From CAZUWH01 sp964624075 (GTDB lineage Bacteria; Pseudomonadota; Alphaproteobacteria; Rhodospirillales; Rhodospirillaceae): DNA of 64,000 nucleotides. Within the stretch, counting starts at the first letter, position 1; every line of letters begins with the position of its first letter. The stretch spans positions 1 to 64,000 of the forward strand of contig CAZUWH010000005.1 in assembly GCA_964624075.1 (NCBI GenBank). Direction: 5' to 3'. The notes under the pieces were generated by a model. The model ran no database searches. It saw nothing but the letters and a program-made list of their open reading frames with translations, and was not told the DNA's origin. The position numbers and the translations under genes were made by a program. Positions 27,685 through 38,110 of this stretch are shown piece by piece.

Positions 27685-28716
27685 TCATTTTTTCAGATGG
27701 TCCCGCACCAGAACCTCGGCAATCTGGACGGCATTGAGGGCCGCCCCCTTGCGCAGGTTGTCGGCCACACACCAGAAGGAAAGGCCATTGGGGACCGTAC
27801 TATCCGTGCGCAGGCGCGAGACATAGACCGCATCCTCGCCGACGGCTTCAACCGGCGTGACGTAGCCCTGATCGGCGCGATGGCCGACCACCACCACACC
27901 GGGGGCGTTTTCCAGGACCGTCTGGGCGGTGGTGTTGCTGATGGGGCGTTCCGTCTCGATGTTGACATACTCGGCATGGCCGATGAAAGTCGGCACCCGG
28001 CAGCAGTTGGCGTGCACGGCGATCGCGGGACCAAGAATCTTCCGGGTTTCCGCGGCCATTTTCCATTCTTCCCGACTGGCCCCATCCTCCATGAACACGT
28101 CGATATGGGGAATGACGTTGAAGGCGATCTGCTTCGTGAACTTCTTCTGATGCCGGGTATAGGGTTCATTCGTGAAAATGCCGCGGGTCTGGTCGAACAG
28201 TTCGTCCATGGCTTCCCTGCCGGCGCCCGAGGTAGACTGGTAGGTGCTGACTACGACCCGCTGGATTCTGAAAGTCTCGTGCAGGGGCTGCAGGACCATC
28301 ACCATTTGGATGGTCGAGCAGTTGGGGTTGGCGATGATGTTGCGCCGCGTGTACCCGGCGATGGCGTGGGGATTGACTTCCGGCACCACTAGTGGCACGT
28401 CAGGCTCCATCCGGAAATGCGAGGTATTGTCGATCACGACACACCCGGCTGCAACGGCACGGGGCGTATGCTGGGCTGACACCATGGCGCCCGGTGAGGA
28501 CAAGGCGATATCCATCCCTGCGAAGTCGAAAGTGGCCAGGCTTTTCACTTTTAGGACCCGTTTGTCACCGCAAGAGACTTCCTTTCCGATGGAACGCTCC
28601 GAGGCAAGGGCGATTACATCCTCTGCGGGGAAGTCACGTTCAGCCAGGATATTCAACATTTCCCGGCCCACATTGCCTGTGGCACCGATGACGGCAACCT
28701 TGTATCCCATGATCAT
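27685..28716 (-). CDS. asd: Aspartate-semialdehyde dehydrogenase
   Basis: 343 residues from ATG at 28716 (28710 also possible); the longer frame adds an unrelated 31 residues. The NADP motif VAVIGATGNVGREML is at 7-21 and the catalytic C133 lies in NPNCSTIQM. Substrate motifs VVSTYQSTSGAGREAMDEL and NCCRVPTFIGHAEYVNIE are intact. It makes aspartate semialdehyde for lysine, diaminopimelate, threonine and methionine synthesis. Confidence 0.97.
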   Translation of the reverse strand: MIMGYKVAVIGATGNVGREMLNILAERDFPAEDVIALASERSIGKEVSCGDKRVLKVKSLATFDFAGMDIALSSPGAMVSAQHTPRAVAAGCVVIDNTSHFRMEPDVPLVVPEVNPHAIAGYTRRNIIANPNCSTIQMVMVLQPLHETFRIQRVVVSTYQSTSGAGREAMDELFDQTRGIFTNEPYTRHQKKFTKQIAFNVIPHIDVFMEDGASREEWKMAAETRKILGPAIAVHANCCRVPTFIGHAEYVNIETERPISNTTAQTVLENAPGVVVVGHRADQGYVTPVEAVGEDAVYVSRLRTDSTVPNGLSFWCVADNLRKGAALNAVQIAEVLVRDHLKK

Positions 28717-28919
28717 GGTTCCACTTCTGCAACAATTCCGTTTTCGCAACGAGAAAAGAAATACGCTGGAGCAGGATGATTTCAGATCGACCCGGGAGGG
28801 CGGGTGCACCCTTGCACCTGTTCACGAAAGAGCACGCCCGCCCTCCAGAAGGTAAAGTGATCCAACCTGATTGACATCCCGCTCTAGCATTTCCCCTTTC
28901 ACGCTGGCAGGCCGGGGGC

Positions 28920-30275
28920 CTACCGGCCGGCTACGGTCATCCTCTCGATGCGCACCGTCGGGCTGTCGATGCCATAGCGGAATTCCAGGTCGCTGGCGAT
29001 GGCAAGGGTGCGGAACATGTCCTTCAGATTGCCAGCCACGGTGACTTCATGCACCGGATAACTGATCCGACCGCCTTCGATCCAGAAGCCGGTAGCCCCG
29101 CAGCTATAGTCGCCCGTCACGATGTTGACGCCCGTGCCGAAGAGTTCGGTGACATAAAGGCCCTGCCGGATATCGGCGATGAGCCTGGCAGGTTCCGGGG
29201 AGCCGGGGGCCAGATAGGCATTGGTGGGAGCCGGAGCCGGCGGTCCCGTGGTCCCACGACTGGCATGTCCTGTACTCTCCAGGCCAAGCTGCCGGGCTGC
29301 GCGCAGGTCAAGGAGCCAGCTTTGCAGCACGCCATCCTCGACCAGCATCCGGCGCCGGGTGGGCAGGCCTTCGGCATCGCAAGGCTTCGAACGCAGGCCC
29401 CGCCGGCGCAACGGATCATCGACAATGGCGACACCCCTGGCAAAGACGGGCTGGTGCAGGCTCTCCTTGAGAAAGGTCGTCCCGCGGGCCACACTGGCAC
29501 CATTGATGGCAGACAGAAAATGTGACACTAGACTGCAAGCCTCTCGCGGGTCATAGACGACCGGCACGCTTCTGGTTTCCACCTTGCGGGCGCCAAGCCG
29601 CTGCAAGGTACGGCTGGCTGCGCTGCGCCCAACCTCCTCTGCCGCGCGCAGATCAGCAAGATGAACAGCGCTGGTATGGTCGTAGTCACGCTCCATACCT
29701 TGGCAGTTGTCCCCGGCCAGAAGGGAGACAGAAAGCGAAGCGTGGGACGTCGCGTAACGGGCGGCTAGGCCGTTGGAGCCTGCTAGTGCCACGGCATGGG
29801 TGCTCCAGGCGGCTGTTGCTCCCTGGGAATTGGTGATGCCGGGCACGGCACGGCCGGCGTTCTCCGTCGTGCGAGCCAGGGCAATCAGTCCTTCCGCCGT
29901 TGGCTCGGTGGAGTCACAGATGTCAAGGTCGGGCAGTTCCTGAACGAGCTGGTCAGGCCCGGCTAGACCGCAGAAGGGATCTTCCGGGATCGTGCGGGCC
30001 ATGGCAACCGCCCGTTCCGCCAGCTCTTCCAGGGCAGCAGGTGTGCGTTCCGAAGAGGAGACGATGGCATGACGGTGGCCGATCAGCACCCGCAGGCCGA
30101 TGTCGCTGCCTTCCGATCGCGTCAATTGTTCAAGATTTCCCAGTCGCCACGCCACGGACAGCGAAACGGCATCGACTGCAAGGGCATCGGCGGCATCGGC
30201 TCCCTTGCGTCTGGCTTTAGCGATCAGGTCGTTCAACATATCCAGATCAACGGGTCTGTCGGTCATGGGTGGCAT
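28920..30275 (-). CDS. pmbA: PmbA/TldE-family metalloprotease subunit
   Basis: About 451 residues. N-terminal, middle and C-terminal TldD/PmbA segments are all present (RKGADAADALAVD, LRVLIGHRHAIVSSS, VVYDPREACSLVSHFLSAI, GVNIVTGDYSCGATGFWIEG). TldD-PmbA pairs degrade or mature peptides in the cytoplasm; PmbA lacks the zinc motif. The start at 30275 is chosen over a 24-residue upstream extension; 30266 is also possible. No tldD is visible here. Confidence 0.93.
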   Translation of the reverse strand: MPPMTDRPVDLDMLNDLIAKARRKGADAADALAVDAVSLSVAWRLGNLEQLTRSEGSDIGLRVLIGHRHAIVSSSERTPAALEELAERAVAMARTIPEDPFCGLAGPDQLVQELPDLDICDSTEPTAEGLIALARTTENAGRAVPGITNSQGATAAWSTHAVALAGSNGLAARYATSHASLSVSLLAGDNCQGMERDYDHTSAVHLADLRAAEEVGRSAASRTLQRLGARKVETRSVPVVYDPREACSLVSHFLSAINGASVARGTTFLKESLHQPVFARGVAIVDDPLRRRGLRSKPCDAEGLPTRRRMLVEDGVLQSWLLDLRAARQLGLESTGHASRGTTGPPAPAPTNAYLAPGSPEPARLIADIRQGLYVTELFGTGVNIVTGDYSCGATGFWIEGGRISYPVHEVTVAGNLKDMFRTLAIASDLEFRYGIDSPTVRIERMTVAGR

Positions 30276-30421
30276 CCGCTTGGCTTCGTGACAACGATTG
30301 CCTTCCTTATAGGGGCAAGAAAGGGTCGTGACCATCCCCCTTCGCATCCCTGCCCCTGATCACTCCCGTACAGACAGTAGCATCTTGCGAGAGGAGGGCG
30401 GCTCTGTTATGCGAAGCGGTC

Positions 30422-31356
30422 ATGGCCAGTCTATCGCATGATCCCAAAGGCTATTATGCCATCCTCAAGGTCGATCAAACGGCCAGCGCCGAAACCATCA
30501 AGGCTGCCTTTCGCACCCAGGCCAAGCGGCTGCATCCGGACCGCAATCCGGCCCCCGATGCGGTGGAGAAGTTCCAGGTCCTGAGCGGAGCCTACCAGAT
30601 TCTCAGCAATCCGCGCAAACGTGCCGCCTATGATGCCGAATGTGCTGCTATGATGCGTCCTGGCAATCGCAGCCCCTCTTCCTGGTCCGGGGGGAGCAGG
30701 CACACGCGCCGCCCTGCTGCCTTTGCCACGGAACCCCGAAACGGCGCGAACGGCAGGACAACGTATCGCCCGCCAGCAGAGTTTTTTACCTGTACAGGTT
30801 GTGGCCGCGTCACCGCCCAGCCCCGCTATATCGTGTTCGAAGGGGTGCAGGGAAGGCTGCTCTGGACCCGGCGATCCCTCTGAACGGGGTGTTCTGCCCT
30901 GCCTGTGCTCCGAGGCTGGTGGTGTGGGCCACTTTATTCACCTGGCTGTGGGGTTGGTGGGGTCTCCCCCTTGGTCCTGCTTATACCGTGGCCGCCATTT
31001 TCCGCAATGTCTGCGGGGGGCATCGCCCCAAAGAAGCCAATGTCCGGATCCTGATCCATCAGGCACGTGCCTTCATGATGCGGGGAGATGGTGACGTGGC
31101 CCGCGCCGTTGCCGAACAGGCGCGACATTATGCCACGACGGAAGAAACATCCCGTGCGCTGGCGGCCCTGATTGCAGCGCTGGCAGACCGCCCTGCGCGG
31201 CGGCTGCGCCGGCGGTGGGGCCAGATCATACGGGCGATCCTGCTGCAATTGGCGCCGGCAGCCGTTTTGGGTCTGCTTGTGTGGCTGGTTCAGGCTCGTC
31301 TGTCCGACCTGTCCGGGGGGGCGGCGGAGGGGGGTCGAGCCGCTGATATGGTCTGA
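30422..31356 (+). pseudogene. J-domain membrane protein split by a frameshift
   Basis: The first frame (30422-30883) has a J domain with HPD in RLHPDRNP, a low-complexity linker and the first half of a zinc site (CTGCGRVTAQPRYIVFEG). The second (ending 31356) supplies CPACAPR, the hydrophobic TLFTWLWGWWGLPLGPAY, and a tail with another membrane helix near ILLQLAPAAVLGLLVWL. The shift lies near 30850-30880. The two halves together match one known alphaproteobacterial architecture. It may be a genuine two-part gene but is more likely recently broken. Confidence 0.7.
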
Positions 31357-31600
31357 AGTCGTCAGAACCATGCATGACGGCGTGGGAACGATTCTTAGCC
31401 GGACAATGGACTCGGCGGAAGAGGCGCATCCGGCGTCGCCCGCTGGCACGGAGCCTCTATCTGCTCATCCATCCGCCTGGCAGCGCTCCCTGTCTCCTAG
31501 TGCCTACCACGTTGCCGTGGCCGAAGGCGTGCTGTAGGCCAGGCCGGGAGCGGAGTCGAAGAGCCTCGCCCGTCTTGACCGTTGCGCTTCCGTTGAAGTC

Positions 31601-32125
31601 ATGGAATGCCAGGACAGTCCGGAGGCCGTGCGCGCCATCAGTCCTGGCAGCGTGATCGGCTACATGGATGTCAACGTCCTGGCGCCTGGCCTAGGCCGTG
31701 TTACCGAGCAGGTCTGGTGCCAGGCCCACCGGGGACCGCCCGTGGCCAACGGCATCCCTACTGGCGGTCCGCATCGTTTTGCCATTCGCAACACCACGCA
31801 CGATGATGTTCTGGTGAAGCTGAAGAATGTCGCCGACGATCGCTCGGTCATCGCTCTCTATGTTGCGGCCAATGCCATCGCTCAGGCGGCTGGCATTCCT
31901 GACGGCATCTATCGGGTGGTTCTTGCAACCGATGCCGACTTCAGCCGTGCCTGTCAGACGTTCACCCGTGATTTGCAGACCGTAGCCTATCCGCAAACCC
32001 GTACCTTGATCGCGCAACGCGAGAATTGGTACCGAATCGGAACGTCGATCGCATTGACCTTGCGCTCTTCGGGCGGCACCTACACCCCGGCCGAAGTCAT
32101 CCCGCCAGAACGGTTCTGGGACTAG
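31601..32125 (+). CDS. Hypothetical protein
   Basis: 174 residues from ATG at 31601; the frame is open a little further upstream, to about 31540, so the true start may differ. The body contains RFAIRNTTHDDVLVKLKN and ALYVAANAIAQAAGIPDGIY, a beta-sandwich-like pattern. It may be the C-terminal part of a larger protein whose beginning was lost between 31357 and 31600, where I see no clean gene. Stop TAG. Confidence 0.5.
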   Translation: MECQDSPEAVRAISPGSVIGYMDVNVLAPGLGRVTEQVWCQAHRGPPVANGIPTGGPHRFAIRNTTHDDVLVKLKNVADDRSVIALYVAANAIAQAAGIPDGIYRVVLATDADFSRACQTFTRDLQTVAYPQTRTLIAQRENWYRIGTSIALTLRSSGGTYTPAEVIPPERFWD

Positions 32126-32246
32126 CTAGTTTTATTCACATGGGCTCTGGCGCGGGTTAGCAGACGTAGCGTAAGGTACTGATATAGCATAATATTTTGT
32201 TGTAGAGACACCATCTTTGCCAGGGTCTGGAGACGCCACACCCGCC

Positions 32247-32420
32247 ATGACCAACGATAGCCTGCTGTCCTTTACGTTGCCAGCTGTAAGCCGCAAGAAG
32301 ATCACGGCCGCCTCCGACGGCGGGCGCGATCTGCCCCGGGTGATCCATCAAGCCACCACCTCGGCGACGATAGCCTATGCCAAGCCCATGTCGCTGTCCT
32401 CAGAGCTAGAGCCCCGGTGA
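32247..32420 (+). pseudogene. IS1380-type transposase remnant
   Basis: The first residues, MTNDSLLSFTLPAVSRKKIT and AASDGGR, match the N-terminus of IS1380 transposases. The frame then skips to a later piece (DLPRVIH...IAYA) and ends. Less than 15% of a transposase remains. Confidence 0.7.
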
Positions 32421-32688
32421 ATAGGACAGGCTAGACATCCAGGAGGCGCGGCGGAATAAGGAAGAGAGCCGCGGGAAGAGCCCACCTGCTGATCCGAACG
32501 CCGGCATCAAGAAAACCGTACCCTTCTAGCCATTCTGATGCGTATCGCACCGTGATATCGTGATATATCGCCAGTGTAAGCGACGCCCACGACGATCAAT
32601 ATCGACCGTACTGCCTGTAACCGGGCCAATTATTCTTTGTAGTGCTCTGTAGTGATGGGCCATAGTCTGTTTCTGAAGGGATTGCTGC

Positions 32689-33444
32689 ATGCAGATCGGA
32701 AACAGTATTATCGCTGCTGCTGTCATGGGTAGCACGATGGTGGCTGCGCCCAGTGCAATTGGGAAAGATTCTACGACATTTCTACCAACAGATCACATCT
32801 TGACCAGAATATTCCACACCACAACCTAGTCCAACTCAGGAACTATGTTAACCATTGAAGTTGATCGCCACTAATACCTTATTACGGCGAAGCATGCTAT
32901 CAGGGATTTGAAGGGACAAGATTAAGATCAAGCTTTGCGGACTACCGGATGGAAATGAAACACAGAAGAGTTGTACAGATATACAAGTACAGGTTGTTAA
33001 GTGCGAGGAGCTAACCGATATCGCAGTTCTTGTAGCCGATAGGCTAGTGGGCGTCAGTCATGGCCCGCTTTTCCCCGGACACAAAGGGCTGGTTTGGGGA
33101 CATGACGTGTTTCCCCTTGGCTATCCCTATGGAGGTACAGGGGGTCCTGCTGCCTTCATAAAGAAGGCGATCGTCTCTGCTGAAAACGGCACCGAAATTT
33201 TCCTGGATGGCCATAACAATAAAGGCTTTTCTGATGGTCCGATTGTCTACTACGACTAGACGAGTTGAAACTTAAAAGCTGTTGGCGTAATTACGAACTA
33301 TCTGACAGAAACACTTCCTGCTGAGCACACCAGCCACAAAATGATGAATGTTAATGTGGGGATAGTGGCTGGTCATTCAATCGCCGCGGCTGTAAAACTT
33401 ATTCGCGAGAACAATGTCATCGGTCCAGCAGCTCCTGCTAAATG
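32689..33444 (+). pseudogene. Secreted trypsin-like peptidase remnant
   Basis: Starts with a signal-peptide-like MQIGNSIIAAAVMGSTMVAA that runs into a stop. After frameshifts, a clear S1-like stretch appears (33047-33259): GHKGLVWGHDVFPLGYPYGG, AAFIKKAIVSAENGT and GHNNKGFSDGPIVYYD. The catalytic GxSGG has become GFSDG. After TAG and TGA stops the tail continues as GVITNYLTE and NVNVGIVAGHSIAAAV. The join of signal peptide and protease is inferred. Confidence 0.55.
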
Positions 33445-33556
33445 ATTGGGGTGTGTGGACATTCAGCGGCAGGAAGGGGTTCCCCTGAGGGCTAGAAACT
33501 GCTTCAAGGTTTGGCAAAGGGAAGCTAGCCTTGTGAGCGGTGTAATACCTTTGAGC

Positions 33557-33690
33557 GTCACGCGTGACACACGCTCAAACGTTCGCCGCTGCGGCGCGGC
33601 GGCATGGCGCAAAAATCCAAGGGCCGCAGATGCAGCCTGCCGGCGCCTGGGGGAGATCACGATCAAGGCTCAAGAGTACTCAAGAGTATA
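33557..33690. repeat. About 130-bp repeat, copy A (with 37801-37930)
   Basis: Closely similar to 37801-37930. Both share AAGGGCCGC, CCGGCGCCTGGGGGAG and TCACGATCAAGGCTCAAGA, and both read in one frame as RAADAA-x-RRLGE(I/V)TIKAQEY. This looks like two copies of a decayed gene segment. It lies in a gap (33445-33963) with no other gene. Confidence 0.65.
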
Positions 33691-33693
33691 ATA

Positions 33694-33720
33694 CGGAGTC
33701 CGGGAAATTTCCGGACTCCG
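33694..33720. repeat. Palindrome shared with 40522-40548
   Basis: A 27-base near-perfect palindrome with arms CGGAGTCCGG and CCGGACTCCG and an AT-rich centre. The same element with one difference occurs at 40522-40548. Confidence 0.6.
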
Positions 33721-33963
33721 ACTCGACTCGCCAGTGCGTTTTCTGTTCCCTGACTGTCCATAGGCCCTGGGGCGCTTCATGATCAGGCAGAATGAACCGC
33801 GGCCAGAAGACTTTCGGTAGGATGGTAGTAATGGGGGGCCGACTCATGGTGCCTTGATCGGGCCGGCTGGGGAAAGGAGGGGGACGACCGCGGGGGGGTG
33901 GGGGGGGGATCTCCAGCCCGTAATCGTCCGCCGCACCAGGCGTTGTCAAGACCACCTTCGCGA

Positions 33964-34695
33964 TCATCCCTCGCGATCGCCCATGAGATACATCAGCATC
34001 TGAAACAAGTTGATGAAGTTCAGATACAGCGACAAGGCCCCCATGACAGCGAGCTTGGTGTTGGTCTCGTGGCCATAATGCTCGGCATATTCCTCCTTGA
34101 TGCGCTGCGTGTCATAGGCGGTGAGGCCCGTGAACACCAGGACCCCGATCACCGAAATGGCGAAATGCAGGGTGCTGGAGGCGAGAAACAGGTTGACCAG
34201 CCCGGCAATGACGATCCCGATCAGGCCCATGAACAGGAATGAGCCCATTCTCGACAGGTCGGCCCGGGTGGTATATCCATACAGGCTCACGCCTGCGAAC
34301 ATGGCTGCGGCGATGAAGAAAACCTGTGCCACGCTGGCGCCTGTGAAAGCGAGAAAGATGGATGCCATGGACAGGCCCATCGTCCCGCAGAATATCCAGA
34401 ACAAGGTCTGCAACGCTCCGACCGACAGGCGATCGAACCGCCATGACAGAACAAAAATGAAGGCAAGCGGTGCTAGCATTACCACCCACTTGAGCGGCGT
34501 CCCAAAAATAGCGGCAGCAAAAGCCGGCGTTCCGGCGACCAGAGCCGCCACGATGCCGGTCACGCCCAGGCCTATCACCATGAAGTTGTAAACCCGCAGC
34601 ATGTGCTGACGCAAACCTGCATCGAACACCGCCTGTCCGGTGCCTGTGGAAGCCCATCCCGTCTGATGTGGAGGGTAGTCGTCGAAAACGGCCAT
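33964..34695 (-). CDS. Bax inhibitor-1 family membrane protein
   Basis: 243 residues with seven predicted membrane helices from about residue 30. Conserved points include FDAGLRQHMLRVYNFM, SLYGYTTRADLSRMGSF, FTGLTAYDTQRIKE and the C-terminal LSLYLNFINLFQMLMYLMG. The family (YccA/YbhL/BsYetJ) acts in pH-dependent calcium leak or membrane-protein quality control. ATG at 34695 follows GGAGACG; a 32-residue upstream extension is not family-like. Confidence 0.93.
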   Translation of the reverse strand: MAVFDDYPPHQTGWASTGTGQAVFDAGLRQHMLRVYNFMVIGLGVTGIVAALVAGTPAFAAAIFGTPLKWVVMLAPLAFIFVLSWRFDRLSVGALQTLFWIFCGTMGLSMASIFLAFTGASVAQVFFIAAAMFAGVSLYGYTTRADLSRMGSFLFMGLIGIVIAGLVNLFLASSTLHFAISVIGVLVFTGLTAYDTQRIKEEYAEHYGHETNTKLAVMGALSLYLNFINLFQMLMYLMGDREG

Positions 34696-34790
34696 GATGC
34701 ACGTCTCCTTGGCTTCTGTTGGATCGGGAAGATTTTTATCATAACCAGACTTTTGGCACAATGGAGACATGCCCATCGCTAGGTGCCGCA

Positions 34791-35249
34791 TTACGGGCCT
34801 GGAAAGAGAGCGAGCCAGGCCCGGCAGGCCGCAACTGGATCGGCGTGGAATAGGAGGTCAAGGGCGGAGTGTTCCCTGTCATCCACCATCGCGCCTGATC
34901 GGAACGCAATGTCGCGCACCCGCTCCAGCACCGGGGGTGGTGCCTGCAGACGGACAACCACAGCTCCCTCGGCCAAGGCCGCCAGGGCAAAGCCGACAGC
35001 TGTATCACAGTCGGTCACCGCAACAAAACGGGCGCACGGATAAAAAGCCGCGACGTCTGCAACCAGCCGACGGAACCATGGCTCTCCCATAACGCCGCCC
35101 AGTCTGCCGATCAGCACGACCGTCCGCCCGCTGGCCGCCGTCGCCGCCAGGGCGGCTGCGATCTGGGAGCGATCGTATACCACGATCCGTGCGGCGGTGT
35201 CGAGCAGTATGCCCGTGTCTGTAGTATGATCTGGTTGTCCCTCTGTCAT
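34791..35249 (-). CDS. Hypothetical protein, 152 residues
   Basis: Starts with a good Shine-Dalgarno (GGAGGGAGGAAC). Alternating hydrophobic strands and helices (TVVLIGRLGGVMGEPWFRRL, ARFVAVTDCDTAVGFALAAL, RDIAFRSGAMVDDREHSALD) suggest a soluble alpha/beta fold. No catalytic motif or family recognised. It is codirectional with the Bax inhibitor-1 gene 95 bases away. Confidence 0.65.
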   Translation of the reverse strand: MTEGQPDHTTDTGILLDTAARIVVYDRSQIAAALAATAASGRTVVLIGRLGGVMGEPWFRRLVADVAAFYPCARFVAVTDCDTAVGFALAALAEGAVVVRLQAPPPVLERVRDIAFRSGAMVDDREHSALDLLFHADPVAACRAWLALFPGP

Positions 35250-35357
35250 GTTCCTCCCTCCTTGCCGACCGGTCGTGAAAAACCTTGTGGCGCCGCAGCT
35301 ATGCCAGAGTCATAGTCCCGGATACGACATATGGTACCATGCCGGCAGCAACAGGTC

Positions 35358-37107
35358 ATGGCAGCAGTTGCCGAAGGACATAAGGAGCGTCATGCGCCTA
35401 ACGGCGCATCCGAGAAGGATTTGCAGCGTGATCTCAAGGATCAGGAGATCGTTGCCACCATCTTGCGGGCTTCTCTGAAAGCCAATTCATTCGTCGGCCT
35501 GCTCGACCGGACCCTGGCTCTGGTTCTGTCCCGAAAAGGGCTGGCCCCGGAGAGGAAGGGCGCCATCTTCCTGGCCGAGGCCGGAATCCTGACGATGGCC
35601 GCGCAGCAGGGCATGGAACCGGCCCTCCGGGAACAATGCCGCCGTTGTTCCTATGGGCTATTGCCTGTGTGGTCGGGCAGCTGCCCAAAGATGCCTGACC
35701 TATGCGCCGGATCGCGATACCCGTCACGACGTCTGTCGTGACGGGATGTTTCTGCACAGCCATTACTGCGTCCCCATTCAGACCGAAGAGGCGCTTCTGG
35801 GGGTTCTGACTCTTTACCTTCCGCCCTGCCATCTTGGCGAGGTGGTTGTGGAACGTTTTGTCGCCATGGTTGCCGATACGCTCGCCATGGTCATGCGCCA
35901 TGCCCAGGCCGCGGAAGCCTTGCGTCAGACTCACGAGGAACTTGAACTTTTGATTGATCTTATCACACGGAGACTTGACCTATAAGTTGCTCAATTATGA
36001 TTGAAACAGCGGGAGAAGGATTCTGGATTATGGATACGGCCCTGGTGGCAAGGGATGTGAACGAGGCTTTATGTCAGTTGCTGGGCCGTCAATTGGGGGA
36101 CATTCTGGGCCATTTCCTGTTCGATTCCGTTGATCCTACCGGCCATCCCAGCCATCCGGCCATCGAGGACCATGTCACACCACCTTGTGGCAGGGGCGGC
36201 GCAGTTTCGAGGCCACCCTGCGGCATTAAAGATTAAAGATGGGGCCGGGTGGTCATCACCGAGTTCCACGCCACCGCCATCGATGATGGCACCGGCCGTC
36301 TGGTAGGCGCCTTTGCCTTCGTCACCGATATCACCGCCCGTAAGCAGGCGGAAGACACCTTGCGGCTGACCCATGCCCGGACGGAAGCCGTAAGCTCAGG
36401 CCAAGTTCTCTTTTCTTGCCAGTATGAGCCACGAGGTGCGCACGCCCCCTCAATGCCATCATCAGCTTTTCCGATGCCATCCTGTCCGAGCTGTTCGGGC
36501 CGCTTGGCAATGATCGCTACCGGCTCTACATCAACGATATTCACCGCTCTGGTCTGCATCTGCTCGACCTTATCAACGACATCCTCGACGTCGCCAAGAT
36601 CGAGGCCGGACGCGTAGAGCTGCACGAAGAACCGGTCTCTCCGGCCGATGTCATCCGGGATTCGTTGCGGCTGGTGCAACTGCGCGCCGTCAAGGCCCAG
36701 GTCTGGATGCGGACCAATATTCCAGATGACCTGCCCTCCCTGAAAGCCGATGAACGGCGGTTCAGGCAGATTCTCCCCAACCTCTTCTCTCCCGGTGGCA
36801 TGGTGACGGTGACGGCCCGCGTGGATGACACGGGAAGCATGCGGTTGACCGTTGTGCCGATATCGGCAACGGCATGACGGGAGAAGAAATCAGGAAGGCC
36901 ATGGAGCCGTTCGGACAGGGAAGCGCCGCCTTGTCATCGGAGGAGGGAACTGGATTGGGGCTGTCTCTGACCAAGGGCCTGGTTGAAGCCCATGGAGGGC
37001 ATCTCATTGTTGACAGTGCGCCGGGCGCTGGAACGCGCGTCACGATCATCTTTCCGACGTGCCGTCTCTTTGATCCGGTTGAAACCCAGCCCGTTCTCCC
37101 TTTTTGA
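35358..37107 (+). pseudogene. GAF-PAS sensor histidine kinase, multiply broken
   Basis: A GAF domain is split by a frameshift near 35645 (AIFLAEAGILTMAAQQGMEP; HYCVPIQTEEALLGVLTLYL). PAS pieces follow (AGEGFWIMDTALVARDVNEA; AFAFVTDITARKQAEDTLR). The H-box is SHEVRTPLNA and is followed by LHLLDLINDILDVAKIEAGR. The N-box region has lost about eight residues (LPNLFSPGGMV), removing the key Asn. The G1 and G2 boxes (ADIGNGMTGEEI, GTGLGLSLTKGLVEAHGG) are in other frames. It cannot work as a kinase. Confidence 0.85.
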
Positions 37108-37131
37108 GCCTCTGCGAGGGATTCGAATCGT

Positions 37132-37282
37132 CCCCTCTCCAGGAGGGGGAAGGGTGGGGATGATTTTTCCGTCTGGACAGTGTCAGCCCGCGCCGCCCTT
37201 CCCACCGTTGCACCAGACGTCGCGATCACTCCCACCCCAACCATCCCCCATCAAGGGAGAGGGGGTCTTTCCTCCAGAGGGC
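37132..37282. repeat. Dispersed palindromic repeat, copy e (inverted long form)
   Basis: On the minus strand this reads like copies d and g: GGTTGGGGTGGGAGTGATCG then CGACGTCTGGTGC, flanked by GGGGGA-rich arms. It follows the broken histidine kinase. Confidence 0.75.
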
Positions 37283-37318
37283 AGAGTGTGTTTCCCCCAG
37301 GGGGGCTTTTGCAGGAGG

Positions 37319-37646
37319 TCTAGGGCGTGTCGTCAACTAGGTCATATGACGGTGGTGGCAAGGTGAGCTGCGGGGAGAAAGTTCCTTGCGGTTTTGTCGC
37401 AGTGGGTAGCGATGGCTCTGAACTGCCTGAGCTTGCAGAAGAAATTTTCGATGAGATAGATGTGTCTTGTAGAGATCCCTGTCGTATTCGCGCAGATTGA
37501 TACGGAATACCGGTCCGATATCGGTACGGAACGGTCTCGACAAAAAGGCGGTCGTCTTTCGCCGTTCCCCCAACCTGACCTTCCCACCCCGGCAGAAGGT
37601 CTTCGACCCACTCCCACTGATCATCCCGCAATCCATGGCGCCGCAT
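37319..37646 (-). pseudogene. IS5-type (IS427-like) transposase, internally deleted
   Basis: The N-terminus from 37646 reads LRDDQWEWVEDLLPGWEGQ and FVETVPYRYRTGIPYQ. It then jumps straight to the C-terminal YDRDLYKTH and, in another frame, HLIENFFCKLRQFRAIATHC. About two thirds of the transposase, including the DDE centre, is missing. One possible end, CTAGGGCGTGTCGTCAAC, lies at 37319-37336; the matching end was not found. Confidence 0.75.
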
Positions 37647-37800
37647 CGGCCAGCCTCAAATGCAATACCGACACTCTATGAACCACATCTTGTCGCCCTT
37701 TGGCAGACTCTTCTGACTCTCAAAAGTAGATGCAAGGACTCGCATGACGTGTTCCACCATTTACCCGCATCACATGTGACGACATACCCTAATACCAACG

Positions 37801-37930
37801 CGCGTCAATCGTGACACATGCTCGAATCTGCCGCCGCGGCGCGCCGCATGACGCAAAAGCCAAGGGCCGCGGATGCGGCCCACCGGCGCCTGGGGGAGGT
37901 CACGATCAAGGCTCAAGAATATCTCAAGGA
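37801..37930. repeat. About 130-bp repeat, copy B (with 33557-33690)
   Basis: The second copy of the decayed coding-like repeat. In frame it reads RAADAAHRRLGEVTIKAQEY and runs on through LRLFGDNVFSPVALVLSF. It lies upstream of priA in a roughly 1-kb region (37108-38110) otherwise filled by copy e and the IS5 remnant. Confidence 0.65.
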
Positions 37931-38110
37931 TATAAACGCCCTGCGCCTGTTCGGGGATAATGTTTTCTCTCCGGTGGCCCTGGTACTGTCCTTTTATTCC
38001 CTGTTGCAGGAAACGGGGCGTTCGCAGGGGCTCGCTCCCTTGCGGAAATCTTGTTGTGTTTACACCCCCACGTTCCCGTGCCCTGGATGTCCAGTTTTTG
38101 AGGAAAGGTC

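Noticed and set aside
32526..32735. Minus-strand 69-residue ORF
   Set aside because: It lies opposite a signal-peptide-like sequence of the protease remnant and lacks a ribosome-binding site or family pattern.
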